The notes beneath the pieces are model-generated. The model did not search any database and was not told where the DNA came from. It saw nothing but the letters and a program-made list of their open reading frames with translations. The position numbers and the translations under genes were made by a program. Below are positions 14,945 through 23,467 of a DNA stretch of 34,930 nt, one piece after another. Source of the stretch: Nitrospinaceae bacterium (GTDB lineage Bacteria; Nitrospinota; Nitrospinia; Nitrospinales; VA-1). The DNA lies in contig JAJDBI010000112.1 in assembly GCA_029261435.1 (NCBI GenBank), positions 1 to 34,930 on the forward strand, read 5' to 3'. Numbering within the stretch: position 1 is the stretch's first letter; each line of letters opens with the position of its first letter.

Positions 14945-16744
14945 TTATAACGTTTTCAAGTACTCGATGATAGCGAGACGTTCTTCTGGAGCGAGCTTAG
15001 GGCCAATAATGCCGTTGCCCCTACCTCCGTCATTGAATTCATGACCGGAGTTGGAACTCCCTTTAATGGAAGTGTCCAGCTCAAAGCCTCCAGAAAAGGA
15101 GCCGGTATTGAAGCCCACGTGTACCGGATCAAACTCTTTACTTCCAAGGAAAAAAGTTTTAGATCTCTCGTAAACAGGAGAAAGTAATTCGTAAAGGTTG
15201 GGAACCGACCCGTTGTGAAGAAACGGGGCTGTTGCCCAAACACCATTTAGAGGCCGGGCTTTGTAACCCCAGGGGGCTTGAATCAAGTTCTTGCGGTACC
15301 CGTTCATCCGATCCCGTTCCTCGGGAGGAATATTGTTAGCGTCGTACCAATAATTGTTCACATTTTCGACCACTTTTCCCAGAGCCGGGCCCATGTGCGT
15401 TCCTTCAGTTATTGGAATCCATTTATTAGTTTTTTCCAGGACCCCTGCATTTTTAACCACTCGCGTGTTGAAATTATCAAGAAGTGTGCGATCGGTTCCT
15501 ACTTGATCAATTTCAATGACATTTAGGTGCAGCAACCAAGGCCCAAACTTTTTGGTCCAGTATTTTGGATCACCACTTTCGAGATCTTTTTTCAACTCGG
15601 CCATGGGTGGAAGGTGACACCCCTGGCAATGCATGTCATACAAATTCTTGCCCTGTTCAGCTTTGGATTGATTGATTTGACCCAGTGTTTCTACGGGCCA
15701 TTTTGGAGACATGAGCCCATTGCTAAAAGGTTTTTCCCCGGCCAGCCATTGCTCGATATGAAAAAGATTGCGAACTTGGACGGTTGATTTATAGAGGTCT
15801 TGTTCTTTTCTCAAGTTGACAGGAGCCTGCACACCAAGAGCCTCTCCAGCATTACGAATCATGGGTTGGTGAATGGAAGCATTGTATTGCACCCAGTCGA
15901 ACCAGGATGAATCCCAGATATGCGGATAGTTAACCGGTGCATCCACTGGAGAAAGGTTTGCTGTGTTTATGGGGCCGGGGGGATTGGTGTTATTCATGCT
16001 CCAGCCGAAAACCTGGTTGAGAATACGACCCAACGCATCGGTACGAGCAAACCCTCCTTCCACCACCTCCAGTTCCAGTTTGTCATTAACTTCTGCTTGC
16101 TTGACTCCCGCATCGATTAGATTTTTAAAACTTGTTTTGAGTTTCTTGGCTGTCTCCTTGGAATAGGCAGTTTTTAAAACCCTTTTGGCAAAACGATCAA
16201 ACCTGCCCGGTACATAATAGGTATACGCCACTGAAAGCCCAACGGCTTTTTGAAAATCCGCGAGGTGGGTCATGGCGGGTCCACCTTCAATACGAATACC
16301 GATGGTTTTTCCATTTTTCTTAATGTGAAGCTCGGCTGTGTGGCAGGCCGCGCAAGTCAGGCCAAGCATAGGCATTTTTGCGCCACTAATAGGATCTGTG
16401 AAATCGGGGTCGAGGGCAAACCCTATGGGTAGATTATTGGGATTCAGCTTTGAGTCATAATTGGTATCGGGAATGAATCCGATTCTTGCTAAATAATCAC
16501 CATGACTGAGTAACTCGGGATCGCTGAAAAAAGTTAAGGTGGGTTGTTCAAGAGACACAAACCAGTCATAAGGAAGAACCCGCGTTCCTTGTGGGGTGTA
16601 ATAAAACTTCTGCCGTATTTCTGTCGACCAGTTCTGGTCCAGAAACTGATTCTCATCGACCTTTTGTAATTCGGGTAATGTTGACATGCAACCCGTTATG
16701 GAAAATAGAATATACAAAGCGGCCCAATGCCTGAAGCTTTTCAT
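14945..16744 (-). CDS. RoxA-like di-haem cytochrome c lipoprotein
   Basis: This 599-residue protein has a lipobox (FSITGC, Cys19), so it is predicted to be a lipid-anchored envelope protein. Two c-type haem motifs are visible: CAACH (131-135) and CQGCH (373-377). The N-terminal segment (RQKFYYTPQGTRVLPYDWFVSLEQ) and the GWSM, NTANL and APFLHNGSVPNLYELL segments match the RoxA/di-haem cytochrome c peroxidase-like family. RoxA itself is a secreted rubber dioxygenase; most homologues are uncharacterised, so rubber cleavage should not be assumed. A GAGAGGA Shine-Dalgarno precedes the ATG. It could oxidise an alkene or act as a peroxidase. DUF1499 follows downstream. Confidence 0.85.
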   Translation of the reverse strand: MKSFRHWAALYILFSITGCMSTLPELQKVDENQFLDQNWSTEIRQKFYYTPQGTRVLPYDWFVSLEQPTLTFFSDPELLSHGDYLARIGFIPDTNYDSKLNPNNLPIGFALDPDFTDPISGAKMPMLGLTCAACHTAELHIKKNGKTIGIRIEGGPAMTHLADFQKAVGLSVAYTYYVPGRFDRFAKRVLKTAYSKETAKKLKTSFKNLIDAGVKQAEVNDKLELEVVEGGFARTDALGRILNQVFGWSMNNTNPPGPINTANLSPVDAPVNYPHIWDSSWFDWVQYNASIHQPMIRNAGEALGVQAPVNLRKEQDLYKSTVQVRNLFHIEQWLAGEKPFSNGLMSPKWPVETLGQINQSKAEQGKNLYDMHCQGCHLPPMAELKKDLESGDPKYWTKKFGPWLLHLNVIEIDQVGTDRTLLDNFNTRVVKNAGVLEKTNKWIPITEGTHMGPALGKVVENVNNYWYDANNIPPEERDRMNGYRKNLIQAPWGYKARPLNGVWATAPFLHNGSVPNLYELLSPVYERSKTFFLGSKEFDPVHVGFNTGSFSGGFELDTSIKGSSNSGHEFNDGGRGNGIIGPKLAPEERLAIIEYLKTL

Positions 16745-17023
16745 GTTCTTTGTCCTCTCTTAGAATATCTAAATTGGAGTGGGTTGTTTTTTCGTAAACC
16801 GAAAAAATATTATACCCGAAAGGTTTGACTTTGGAAGGGGTTTGCGGGGGATAAACAAGTTTTTGTTTGGTTAGTGATTTGTTTTCATGTGTTTATGTGT
16901 TTTCTTGTTGTGTCTTCAAGTCCAGTTCTTGATGTGTATATTTTTGGTTATTGGAACATGCTCTTTTTATTTTTGGAGTTCCAAATTTTGGGGAGGTAGA
17001 TAGATTTTTTTTTAGCCAACCCA

Positions 17024-17566
17024 TTAATTCAAACTCCTCACGGCACGGACGCCGCCATGTTGACAGTTGCTTAGGTTGCGCCAAAAAGCACGCCCGGTTA
17101 CAAAATAAGCCGTGCGGGCACAACAATCTGCAAGATCATTTTCATCAAACTCTGCGGCCCAGTACCAATAGGCCGCTCCATCGGCAAAGAGTTCCGACAG
17201 GGCTAGAGGTTCTTCCGGATTGTGGTCCCAGGCCATGTTGTTTTCTTTTGTATCGTCATAAATCATTCCATATTCGATGGCCTTGGGAAGCCTCCAGTCT
17301 TTATACCCGCCTGTTTCAAGGTTCCCGACATATTCCCTGGCCTGATACCAGTTCAAACACTTTCCTAGATCGGCATAGCTGTCTTTTTGGGTCCACATCA
17401 AATGAGTCTTGGTTTCGGTCAATGTTCCATCGCCATTATCGACCAGATGGACCCGGGACTTTGGCGGCGGTGGAGGTACCCAGGGGGGTGCCTCGTAAGG
17501 TTCGGCCCAGGCTGACATGGTATTCAGCAAGAACAAGACGATGACTGTGGTGCTTTTGTAAATCAT
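17024..17566 (-). CDS. DUF1566 (Lcl C-terminal) secreted protein
   Basis: The track starts this ORF at 17620, overlapping the upstream permease gene. The ATG at 17566 has a perfect GGAGG 8-9 bases upstream and begins a signal peptide (MIYKSTTVIVLFLLNTMSAWA), giving 180 residues. A Pro-rich stretch (APPWVPPPPP) leads into the Lcl_C/DUF1566 pattern: DNGDGTLTETKTHLMW, the A..Y...L..GGYKDWRLP core and the terminal GGVRAVR. Such domains have a C-type-lectin-like fold in secreted proteins and presumably bind a surface ligand. Six cysteines in the mature part may form disulfides. Confidence 0.85.
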   Translation of the reverse strand: MIYKSTTVIVLFLLNTMSAWAEPYEAPPWVPPPPPKSRVHLVDNGDGTLTETKTHLMWTQKDSYADLGKCLNWYQAREYVGNLETGGYKDWRLPKAIEYGMIYDDTKENNMAWDHNPEEPLALSELFADGAAYWYWAAEFDENDLADCCARTAYFVTGRAFWRNLSNCQHGGVRAVRSLN

Positions 17567-17609
17567 TATTAGTTCCTCCGTCTTTTTTTTGCCACTGGTC
17601 GTTGACCGG

Positions 17610-20183
17610 TTAGTTTTCACTTTCCCGGAGTGTCTTCAAGGGTTTTTCGCGAATCACATCAAGGCTACTCAAGATTCCTGTAGCGACTGTGATCAAAACC
17701 GCAAACCAGAATCCCCAGGCCATTGTGACGGGTTGTAAATGCCAGTCGGATTTGATCATATACTTCATCACCGCCCAGGAAAGTCCCTGCGCCAGTCCGA
17801 TACCTACGAATGCTGAAATGACTCCCAGTGTGGCGTACTCGATTCCTAAAATGGAGGCGACAACTTTGCGCCTTGCTCCGAGTATTTTTAGAACCGCCGA
17901 TTCTCGCAGACGTCGAAACTTGGTAGACGCGATAGAACCGGAGAGGATGAACAGTCCGGCGGCAATGGCGAATCCCGACATGAAATCGACAAGAGTGGTC
18001 AGCCTGGCAACCGTGGACTTAAGAGTGTTGACAATATCGCGTGTGCTTAAAGCGGTGATGTTGGGCAGTGCCTCTACAACGGCGTGTTGCAGTTGCATCT
18101 CTATTGAGTCAGGTACATTGACTGTGGCTACATAGGTCAGTGGAGCGTCTTGCAGGGCTCCGGGTGAATAGATCATGTAGAAATTTGTGCGCATGTTGCG
18201 CCAGTTTACTTTGCGGATGCTGGTCACTGTGGCACTAACAGGAATGCCCTGAATGTCGATGGTGAGCTGCGATCCGATTTTAGCTTTCAATCTTTTTGCC
18301 GCATCTTCTTCCAGGGATACTTCGGAATTATTGGCACGGGTTTCATCCCACCATTTCCCTTCGATGACTTCGTTGTCCTTCGGGGGTGGACCGGCCATAT
18401 AGGTTAAAACAAATTCGCGATTGATGAACCACTCTTCCCGTTTCTTGTCCTTATACACCCAGTCTGCGATCAGCCTTTCATCAACACTGTGCAGACGTGA
18501 GCGCACCAGAGGTGTGAGGGTGCGCTCTGCTTCTGGCGCGACCCTGTTAAGAACTTCGGTGAAAACTTCTTTCTGATCATGCTGGATATCAATGAAGAAA
18601 TAATTTGGCGGACTCACCTCGGTATTCTTGTTCAACATTGCCAGCATATCCATTTGCACGAGTCGGACAGTGAGAATCAACATGATGCCCATGCCAAGGC
18701 AGGTGATGATGGCGTTGGCCTGATTGTTGGGTCGACTGAGATTGGACATTCCATAACGACGGGTCATGGAGCCGGATTGAGGCAACGTTTTTAAAAGTTT
18801 TAAAAGAATAAAAGATGCCAGTGCAAGCACTCCTGCTGAAATCACCAACGCAGACAGAAAAATCAAGCCGCGCTTTATGGATTCTGCCTGCCAGCAAATC
18901 ATAGCGGCCAGGCCCAGCCCCAGTGTCAGGGAAGCGAGCCACCCTTCCCATCGAGTTCCCTGCTTTTCTTCCTCTTCAAAGTTGCGGCGGAACAGGCGCA
19001 GGGGTCGGGTTCTTACTGCGCGGATTAAAGGCCACATGCAAAACAAAAGAGTGGTGGTGCAACCAAGAAGAAGTGATTGCAAAGCCGGGACCCAATAGAA
19101 GACCGGTTCAAGAGTTAGATTAATCAGTCCTTCCATTTTTGGCGGAAGCAGGAACGTGAGTGAGAATCCAAGGCCCACACCTAAAAGACTGCCTGCCAGA
19201 CCCATCAACATGGATTGAAGCAAATACACTTTGAACAAAGTTTTGGATGATGCTCCAAGACAATTCAAAATCGCCAGTGTGTCGAGTTTCTGTGCCATGA
19301 AGGTTCGCACGATCATGGCGACACCGATGCCTCCCATGAGCAGGGCGATGACACCGAGGGCACCGAGATATTGGCCCATGCGTTCAATTGAGCTGGATAA
19401 AGAGGACTGCATGTCCTTATAGGTGCGAACAGAAGTTGATTTGTCGGTCAAGCCTGTCTCCAGAAGCACCTGGGCTTTTTCCAGGTCAAAGCTGCGGGGC
19501 AGTCTTATGAGTGTTCTGTGTTTGACTCGGCTCCCCGGTTGAACCAGCCCGGATTCATCCAAAGAGGAGCGGGAAATAAATACCCGTGGGCCTATACTGA
19601 AGGCTCTTGAGATGCGATCCGGCTCTGAGAGCACGACCCCATTGATGCGCACTTTGATTTTCCCCAGAGAAAACAGCTCTCCTTGCTTTAAACCTGTTTT
19701 TAACAGGAAGGAAGGTTCTACCACAGCACCACCATCAGTTAACAACTCTTGTAATGGTTTTTGTGGCTGGGTTTTAAATTCTCCGTAGAAGGGATATTGT
19801 GGTCCATCGATGGGAATGGTTTTGAGTTCGGTGATCAGGGAGGCTGGTTTTTCTCCTCCCTTGGGGTTTTTGAATTGCGCCATGCCGTGAAGTTCCTTGA
19901 TAAAAAGGAACTCGGTTTCAGCAGGTAAAACATTTTTTTGATACTCCAGGTCTTTTTGGCTTTGTTCCCAGCTTCCCTTGATAGCAAGGTCGGCGGATAA
20001 CAGTCCTTTTGCCTGACCTTGTATGGTTTCTCCGACGAGGTTGGAAAAACTTTTAACCGTCATCACAGCGCCGACACCGATGGCGATGCAAAGAACAAAA
20101 AACAGCATCCTGCGTTTGGCGCCACGCGACTCAGCGATTACTAATGCAAAAAGTTGTCGAAGATTTAATTGCGAAGTTTTCAT
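17610..20183 (-). CDS. YbbP-like FtsX/MacB-type ABC permease
   Basis: This 857-residue protein has two FtsX-type permease modules. An N-terminal helix (about 25-45) and a periplasmic domain lead to membrane helices near 270-390. More helices lie at about 415-510, a second periplasmic domain follows, then a C-terminal FtsX domain at about 735-850 with the LKILGARRKVVASILGIEY motif. The layout matches YbbP and related lipoprotein-sorting or extrusion permeases. Its ATG overlaps the stop of the ATPase gene (ATGA), so the two form a coupled operon. tesA lies divergently next to them, as in E. coli ybbAP-tesA. Substrate unknown. Confidence 0.9.
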   Translation of the reverse strand: MKTSQLNLRQLFALVIAESRGAKRRMLFFVLCIAIGVGAVMTVKSFSNLVGETIQGQAKGLLSADLAIKGSWEQSQKDLEYQKNVLPAETEFLFIKELHGMAQFKNPKGGEKPASLITELKTIPIDGPQYPFYGEFKTQPQKPLQELLTDGGAVVEPSFLLKTGLKQGELFSLGKIKVRINGVVLSEPDRISRAFSIGPRVFISRSSLDESGLVQPGSRVKHRTLIRLPRSFDLEKAQVLLETGLTDKSTSVRTYKDMQSSLSSSIERMGQYLGALGVIALLMGGIGVAMIVRTFMAQKLDTLAILNCLGASSKTLFKVYLLQSMLMGLAGSLLGVGLGFSLTFLLPPKMEGLINLTLEPVFYWVPALQSLLLGCTTTLLFCMWPLIRAVRTRPLRLFRRNFEEEEKQGTRWEGWLASLTLGLGLAAMICWQAESIKRGLIFLSALVISAGVLALASFILLKLLKTLPQSGSMTRRYGMSNLSRPNNQANAIITCLGMGIMLILTVRLVQMDMLAMLNKNTEVSPPNYFFIDIQHDQKEVFTEVLNRVAPEAERTLTPLVRSRLHSVDERLIADWVYKDKKREEWFINREFVLTYMAGPPPKDNEVIEGKWWDETRANNSEVSLEEDAAKRLKAKIGSQLTIDIQGIPVSATVTSIRKVNWRNMRTNFYMIYSPGALQDAPLTYVATVNVPDSIEMQLQHAVVEALPNITALSTRDIVNTLKSTVARLTTLVDFMSGFAIAAGLFILSGSIASTKFRRLRESAVLKILGARRKVVASILGIEYATLGVISAFVGIGLAQGLSWAVMKYMIKSDWHLQPVTMAWGFWFAVLITVATGILSSLDVIREKPLKTLRESEN

Positions 20184-20854
20184 GGATTCGTTTGATCTGA
20201 AATGATCTGTCCATCCGCAAGGGTCAGAATGCGTTCAGAGCGTTCGGCAACATGGAGTTCGTGTGTTACAAGTATAATGGTGGCCTGCTTCACTCTATGA
20301 AGTTCGAGTATGAGTTTGATGATGCGGTCGCTGTTTTTGGAATCGAGATTTCCTGTGGGTTCATCGGCGAGAATGATATCGGGTTCATTGATAAAAGCCC
20401 GGGCCAGAGACAGGCGTTGTTGTTCTCCGCCGGAAAGTTGTGCGGGGTAATGATGCAGACGGTCGCCCAGACCTACAGTGCCCAAAAGATCTGTGGCTTT
20501 TTTGGTCGCGCCGGGAGTGTTGTTCAATTCGGCTGAAAGGACTACGTTTTCCAGTGCTGTCAAAGTAGGGATGAGGTGAAAATTCTGGAATATGAAACCA
20601 AACCGTTTTCCGCGCAGGAGCGCAAGTTCATCCTCATCGAGTTTCGTGATATCCTGCTCGTCAATCACGATTTGACCGCTGGTCGGGGTGTCCAGCCCTG
20701 CGATCAGGCTGAGAAGGGTGGTTTTACCGCTTCCCGATTGTCCGGTGATTGCTATAAACTGGCCTGTAGGAACTGTGAGGTCGATAGATTTCAGAATTTC
20801 GACTTTATGTCCACCGCCGTGCAGGGTTTTTACTAAACCGATTGTTTCAATCAA
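20180..20854 (-). CDS. YbbA/LolD-type ABC transporter ATPase
   Basis: The 224-residue protein is a MacB/LolD-class ATPase. Walker A is [11 protein letters not shown] (about 37-47), the Q-loop is [16 protein letters not shown], the signature is [15 protein letters not shown], and Walker B is [12 protein letters not shown]. The [10 protein letters not shown] segment is typical of the lipoprotein/extrusion subgroup. It works with the FtsX-like permease whose start overlaps its stop. Its 5' end is 52 bases from divergent tesA; the AT-rich gap must hold both promoters. A physical link to the E. coli YbbA-YbbP pair is inferred from gene order and family, not proven. Confidence 0.92.
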   Translation of the reverse strand: MIETIGLVKTLHGGGHKVEILKSIDLTVPTGQFIAITGQSGSGKTTLLSLIAGLDTPTSGQIVIDEQDITKLDEDELALLRGKRFGFIFQNFHLIPTLTALENVVLSAELNNTPGATKKATDLLGTVGLGDRLHHYPAQLSGGEQQRLSLARAFINEPDIILADEPTGNLDSKNSDRIIKLILELHRVKQATIILVTHELHVAERSERILTLADGQIISDQTNP

Positions 20855-20906
20855 AGGCTGTTACCATTTAGTGTCAGATTTTTATATATTGTAGTATAAA
20901 AATATA

Positions 20907-21551
20907 ATGGTCGTTTTGCTAAACTTTATACATACTTTTCGCGCAGTTTTATTGCTGGGTGCGTTTTTGGTGTTGTCCTCGACACCGGTATTATCGAAGG
21001 AGAAGGCTGTGGTTTTAGCGTTTGGAGACAGTTTGACGGCGGGCTATGGCGTGAAGGATGAAGAGAGCTATCCTTCCAGGTTGCAGGTGAAGATCACCTC
21101 TGCCGGGTTTCCGCATAAAGTGGTCAATGCCGGGGTGAGTGGAGACACCACTGCCGGTGGTGTGCGCCGCATCCGCTGGTTGATGAAGCATGAACCGGAA
21201 ATCGTCATTCTGGCATTGGGTGCCAATGATGGGTTGCGCGGACTTTCTGTCGCTGAAATGCGGAAAAACCTGGAAACCATGATTGCAATCTGCCGCGAAC
21301 ACAACGCGCAAATTTTACTTGCCGGAATGAAGGCCCTGCCTAATTATGGTGAAGATTATATGCGGGAGTTTGAAACAGTCTTTCCTGAGCTTGCTAAAAA
21401 ACACGACTTGATTTTTCTCCCGTTTTTACTGGAGGGGGTCGCAGGGGAACGTGCGCATACTCAGCCCGATGGTTTGCATCCTCTTTCTTCAGGATACAGC
21501 ATTGTCACTGATCTGGTCTGGCAACAGCTTGAACCGATGTTGTCCAAGTAA
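20907..21551 (+). CDS. tesA: Arylesterase/thioesterase of the TesA (SGNH hydrolase) family
   Basis: This 214-residue protein has a signal peptide (about 1-30, ending STPVLS) followed by SGNH blocks: GDSLTAGYGV (nucleophile Ser), GVSGDTTAGG, LGANDGLRG and DGLHPLSSGY (catalytic Asp/His). TesA-type enzymes are periplasmic lysophospholipase/thioesterase/arylesterases. It is divergent from the YbbA/YbbP pair with a 52-base gap, the same neighbourhood as in many proteobacteria. Its stop codon is followed within 2 bases by the left direct repeat of the accessory segment. Confidence 0.94.
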   Translation: MVVLLNFIHTFRAVLLLGAFLVLSSTPVLSKEKAVVLAFGDSLTAGYGVKDEESYPSRLQVKITSAGFPHKVVNAGVSGDTTAGGVRRIRWLMKHEPEIVILALGANDGLRGLSVAEMRKNLETMIAICREHNAQILLAGMKALPNYGEDYMREFETVFPELAKKHDLIFLPFLLEGVAGERAHTQPDGLHPLSSGYSIVTDLVWQQLEPMLSK

Positions 21552-21552
21552 A

Positions 21553-21567
21553 TGATTAGTTATCAGT
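21553..21567 (+). repeat. Left 15-bp direct repeat of the accessory segment
   Basis: TGATTAGTTATCAGT here is identical to 24996-25010. An 11-base part of it (AATGATTAGTT at 21551) recurs at 25162-25172, at the end of the TrpD-like gene. The word itself is a small palindrome (TGAT...ATCA). Confidence 0.6.
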
Positions 21568-21592
21568 AGATTTGAAATGTTGGGTGACGTCA

Positions 21593-21649
21593 GCGAACTT
21601 CAATTTTACAATTGTCGGCTATCGGCCAAAAGCGGACATTTACCACTTC
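21593..21649 (+). repeat. Miniature palindromic repeat element, copy 1
   Basis: It starts with GCGAACTTCAA, identical to 25072-25082, and contains AAAGCGGACATT, the reverse complement of 25089-25100. The middle (GTCGGCTATCGGCCAAAAGC) can fold back on itself. The remaining sequence up to the Rieske gene shows no supportable gene; the 82-codon ORF across it (TTG start) is probably spurious. Confidence 0.5.
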
Positions 21650-21832
21650 GAAAAGCACAGATTACGTAGAGTGGAAACCTCAAGGGTAATCGAACCTTTG
21701 TTTCCCGAGTGGGAGGCCGACGAACCACACTTCTATAACCGTTCAAGATCAGGAGGCTCGTCTGATAATCCAAAAATTTTAATACGTTACGAAAGCACTA
21801 ATAAAATGAGAATGGAATGATGTGTGCTCAAA

Positions 21833-21848
21833 AGTCCCGCAAGGGACT
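21833..21848 (-). terminator. Weak terminator hairpin downstream of the Rieske gene
   Basis: AGTCCC and GGGACT form a perfect 6-bp stem around a 4-base loop. On the minus strand only three T residues follow, so termination is plausible but weak. Confidence 0.35.
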
Positions 21849-21946
21849 CGCAGTATTTGTGCAACTTCGAAGTTTTGATTAAGGTTTAGTAAGTCAGCAT
21901 CCATGACTACGTCATGTCGCGATTTGCCACGGTCAATAAAAAATAG

Positions 21947-22267
21947 CTAAGAAGGCAGACTTAAAATTATCTCATCGTTTTCTATCTTTACCGGATAAGT
22001 GTCAACGTAACACCCGTCATCACACCTGTCGAGAGTAATACATTCCCCACTGGTGATATCAAATTGCCAATCGTGGGCGGGGCAGGTCACCAGTTTGCCA
22101 TTTAGTTTGCCGGTTCCCAAAGAAGCTCCCACGTGTGGGCATTCATCGTCAAAAGCAAAAACCTCACCATCAATGCTAAACATGGCTATCTGCTGCTCAC
22201 CGACGGTAAATGTTTTGCCATGGCCATCGTGTACATGTTGCCATTTTCCTAAATTATGTTCGGTCAT
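21947..22267 (-). CDS. Rieske [2Fe-2S] ferredoxin (NirD/oxygenase-ferredoxin type)
   Basis: The 106-residue protein is a stand-alone Rieske domain. Both cluster motifs are present: CPHVGASL (C-x-H) and CPAHDWQFD (C-x-x-H), with 17 residues between. The size and the D.G.CYVDTYPVKIE..EI end fit soluble Rieske ferredoxins of the NirD or dioxygenase-ferredoxin class, which pass single electrons to an oxygenase or reductase. No such partner is next to it. An excellent AAGGAG Shine-Dalgarno precedes the ATG. It is transcribed away from the structured leader and the globin-sensor gene cluster, which it may serve (speculative). Confidence 0.92.
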   Translation of the reverse strand: MTEHNLGKWQHVHDGHGKTFTVGEQQIAMFSIDGEVFAFDDECPHVGASLGTGKLNGKLVTCPAHDWQFDITSGECITLDRCDDGCYVDTYPVKIENDEIILSLPS

Positions 22268-22343
22268 AATTCTCCTTCTTATATAGTGAAAGGTAACTAT
22301 TCATTATGACCCCTTTTAGAATAGGGAAGTAAAAGAAAGCGTT

Positions 22344-22603
22344 TGGGGTGTCAGATTGCCTACCCTGTATTTTATTCACAACGGTAATCTGCTCCAGAAA
22401 ACGAGCAATACCCCACTTATTCTTGCTAAACATCTAACTATTTGTGAAGGAAGATTAACCAAAATTAATCTTAATTACCTAGCTATATGAACTAGTCAGA
22501 GTATTCTGATAGTAACCTTTCCTCTATTACTAATCGAGCTTGGGGAATAAAACACAACTCGGGATTTCTAAATATTGCCACTCCCCCTTTGGAGTGGCTT
22601 TTT
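22344..22603 (+). ncRNA. Candidate structured RNA or leader ending in a terminator
   Basis: This gene-free stretch holds a nested structure: outer TGGGGT (22344-22349) with ACCCCA (22410-22415), inner CAGATTGCC (22352-22360) with GGTAATCTG (22383-22391). Two further hairpins follow: AAGATTAA/TTAATCTT (22451-22472) and a bulged stem around TCAGA/TCTGA (22491-22513). It ends in a strong terminator. It could be a small RNA or an attenuating leader for the small gene that starts 40 bases later. No known RNA family is recognised. Confidence 0.4.
22577..22603 (+). terminator. Strong Rho-independent terminator
   Basis: GCCACTCC and GGAGTGGC form a perfect 8-bp GC-rich stem around CCCTTT, directly followed by TTTTTATTT. 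It lies upstream of any good start codon, so the long track ORF from 22540 through it is not translated as drawn. Confidence 0.85.
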
Positions 22604-22644
22604 ATTTACCTTCAATGCTTGAAGTTAAAAAGGCAGGTGGCTCT

Positions 22645-22821
22645 ATGCATGAAGTCAAAGTTTTCGATAGCCTCGGAAAATTAAAAAAGATCATATCAGA
22701 GCGAACTTTAATTACACGCTCTAACAAGCAACTGGAAACTCCGTCAATGTTCAGGAAAAATAAAAGAGGGCGACCATGGTCAAAGTCTACTAAAGCTCAA
22801 CAAAAAGTTGAAACACCATAG
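22645..22821 (+). CDS. Small basic protein, unknown
   Basis: The track ORF starts inside the upstream terminator region (22540). The ATG at 22645 has a GGTGG about 5 bases upstream and gives 58 residues beginning MHEVKVFDSLGKLKKIIS. The first 20 residues resemble a beta-strand plus K-rich turn seen in many short orphan proteins (V.VFD..G.LKK.IS). The rest is very basic (FRKNKRGRPWSKSTKAQQK), so nucleic-acid binding is possible but unproven. The K-R-G-R-P string is reminiscent of an AT-hook. It is the first ORF of the plus-strand run leading to the globin-sensor gene. Confidence 0.5.
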   Translation: MHEVKVFDSLGKLKKIISERTLITRSNKQLETPSMFRKNKRGRPWSKSTKAQQKVETP

Positions 22822-22879
22822 CAATTATCCAGAAACCCTGGTTTCACCTTAAAACTCTCTAAACAAGAATCGAGGCCAA

Positions 22880-23212
22880 ATGATCACAGATCGTTATACA
22901 AAAATCATATTAACTGTTCTCACTATTGCATTAATCCTCAATGTTTTTGACCGATGGATCGCTCCCTCTCATGCGGTGGCAGCAGAAAATACGTCCCTTG
23001 ATATAAACAAAAACCATAACAACTGCTCATCAGTAAACAAAAATTCGATAAAAATTATGGATGGAGTAAATAACGTAGAAAGATTGCTGGGATACATCGA
23101 ATCTTCGGTGAATGACATTCAATTAACCATTTTAGGCATTGATCGAAAGTTGAATAAGTCGTCTTCCAGTAGCTCATGGAACAAGGGCGAATTGATTGTC
23201 ACAAGAGAATAA
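22880..23212 (+). CDS. Small membrane-anchored or exported protein
   Basis: The 110-residue protein starts MITDRYTKIILTVLTIALILNVF, an uncleaved anchor or signal peptide (a possible cleavage after SHAVAAE). The rest is polar, with a predicted amphipathic helix (GVNNVERLLGYIESSVNDIQLTILGIDRKL) and a Ser-rich stretch. A GAGG Shine-Dalgarno sits 3-4 bases before the ATG. The DRYTK..LTV N-terminus occurs in several short uncharacterised exported proteins. Its stop is directly followed by the next ORF's ATG, indicating one operon. No function is recognised. Confidence 0.6.
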   Translation: MITDRYTKIILTVLTIALILNVFDRWIAPSHAVAAENTSLDINKNHNNCSSVNKNSIKIMDGVNNVERLLGYIESSVNDIQLTILGIDRKLNKSSSSSSWNKGELIVTRE

Positions 23213-23213
23213 G

Positions 23214-23384
23214 ATGGAAGACCTTGCGTTTTTTACCCTGGTCGCTTCAATGATTGCTAATTTTATCGTTTTAGGTATTTCACTCAATCGACCTGATTCT
23301 TTTTCCCCTGTCATTCTTTCTTCCATTTCCATTTCTCTGCAAGCATACGCATTGCGGTTGATCGCTATGAACGCTGTTAGCTGA
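23214..23384 (+). CDS. Small two-helix membrane protein, unknown
   Basis: The track begins at a TTG at 23196, but the ATG at 23214 immediately follows the upstream stop codon (TAAG-ATG), with AAGAGA as a weak ribosome site, and is preferred. The product has 56 residues. Two hydrophobic segments (LAFFTLVASMIANFIVLGISL and SPVILSSISISLQAYALRLIAM) suggest a helical hairpin in the membrane. No family recognised. Position between an anchored small protein and the globin/PsiE-like membrane protein hints that it is part of the same membrane assembly (inference). Confidence 0.55.
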   Translation: MEDLAFFTLVASMIANFIVLGISLNRPDSFSPVILSSISISLQAYALRLIAMNAVS

Positions 23385-23467
23385 ATTACTCAAATTAAAC
23401 AAATAGGTAGTTTTAATCATTTCTGTTCACAAAAAATTGATTTGAAGAAAACCACACTGACCATCAA

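Noticed and set aside
16951-17544. 197-aa plus-strand ORF opposite the DUF1566 gene
   Set aside because: Antisense shadow of a gene with a signal peptide, good ribosome site and conserved motifs.
21572-21820. 82-aa plus-strand ORF after tesA
   Set aside because: It begins at a TTG without a ribosome site and is largely made from the palindromic repeat element; no protein family features.
22540-22644. N-terminal extension of the small basic protein
   Set aside because: It runs through a perfect terminator hairpin; the ATG at 22645 has a better ribosome site.
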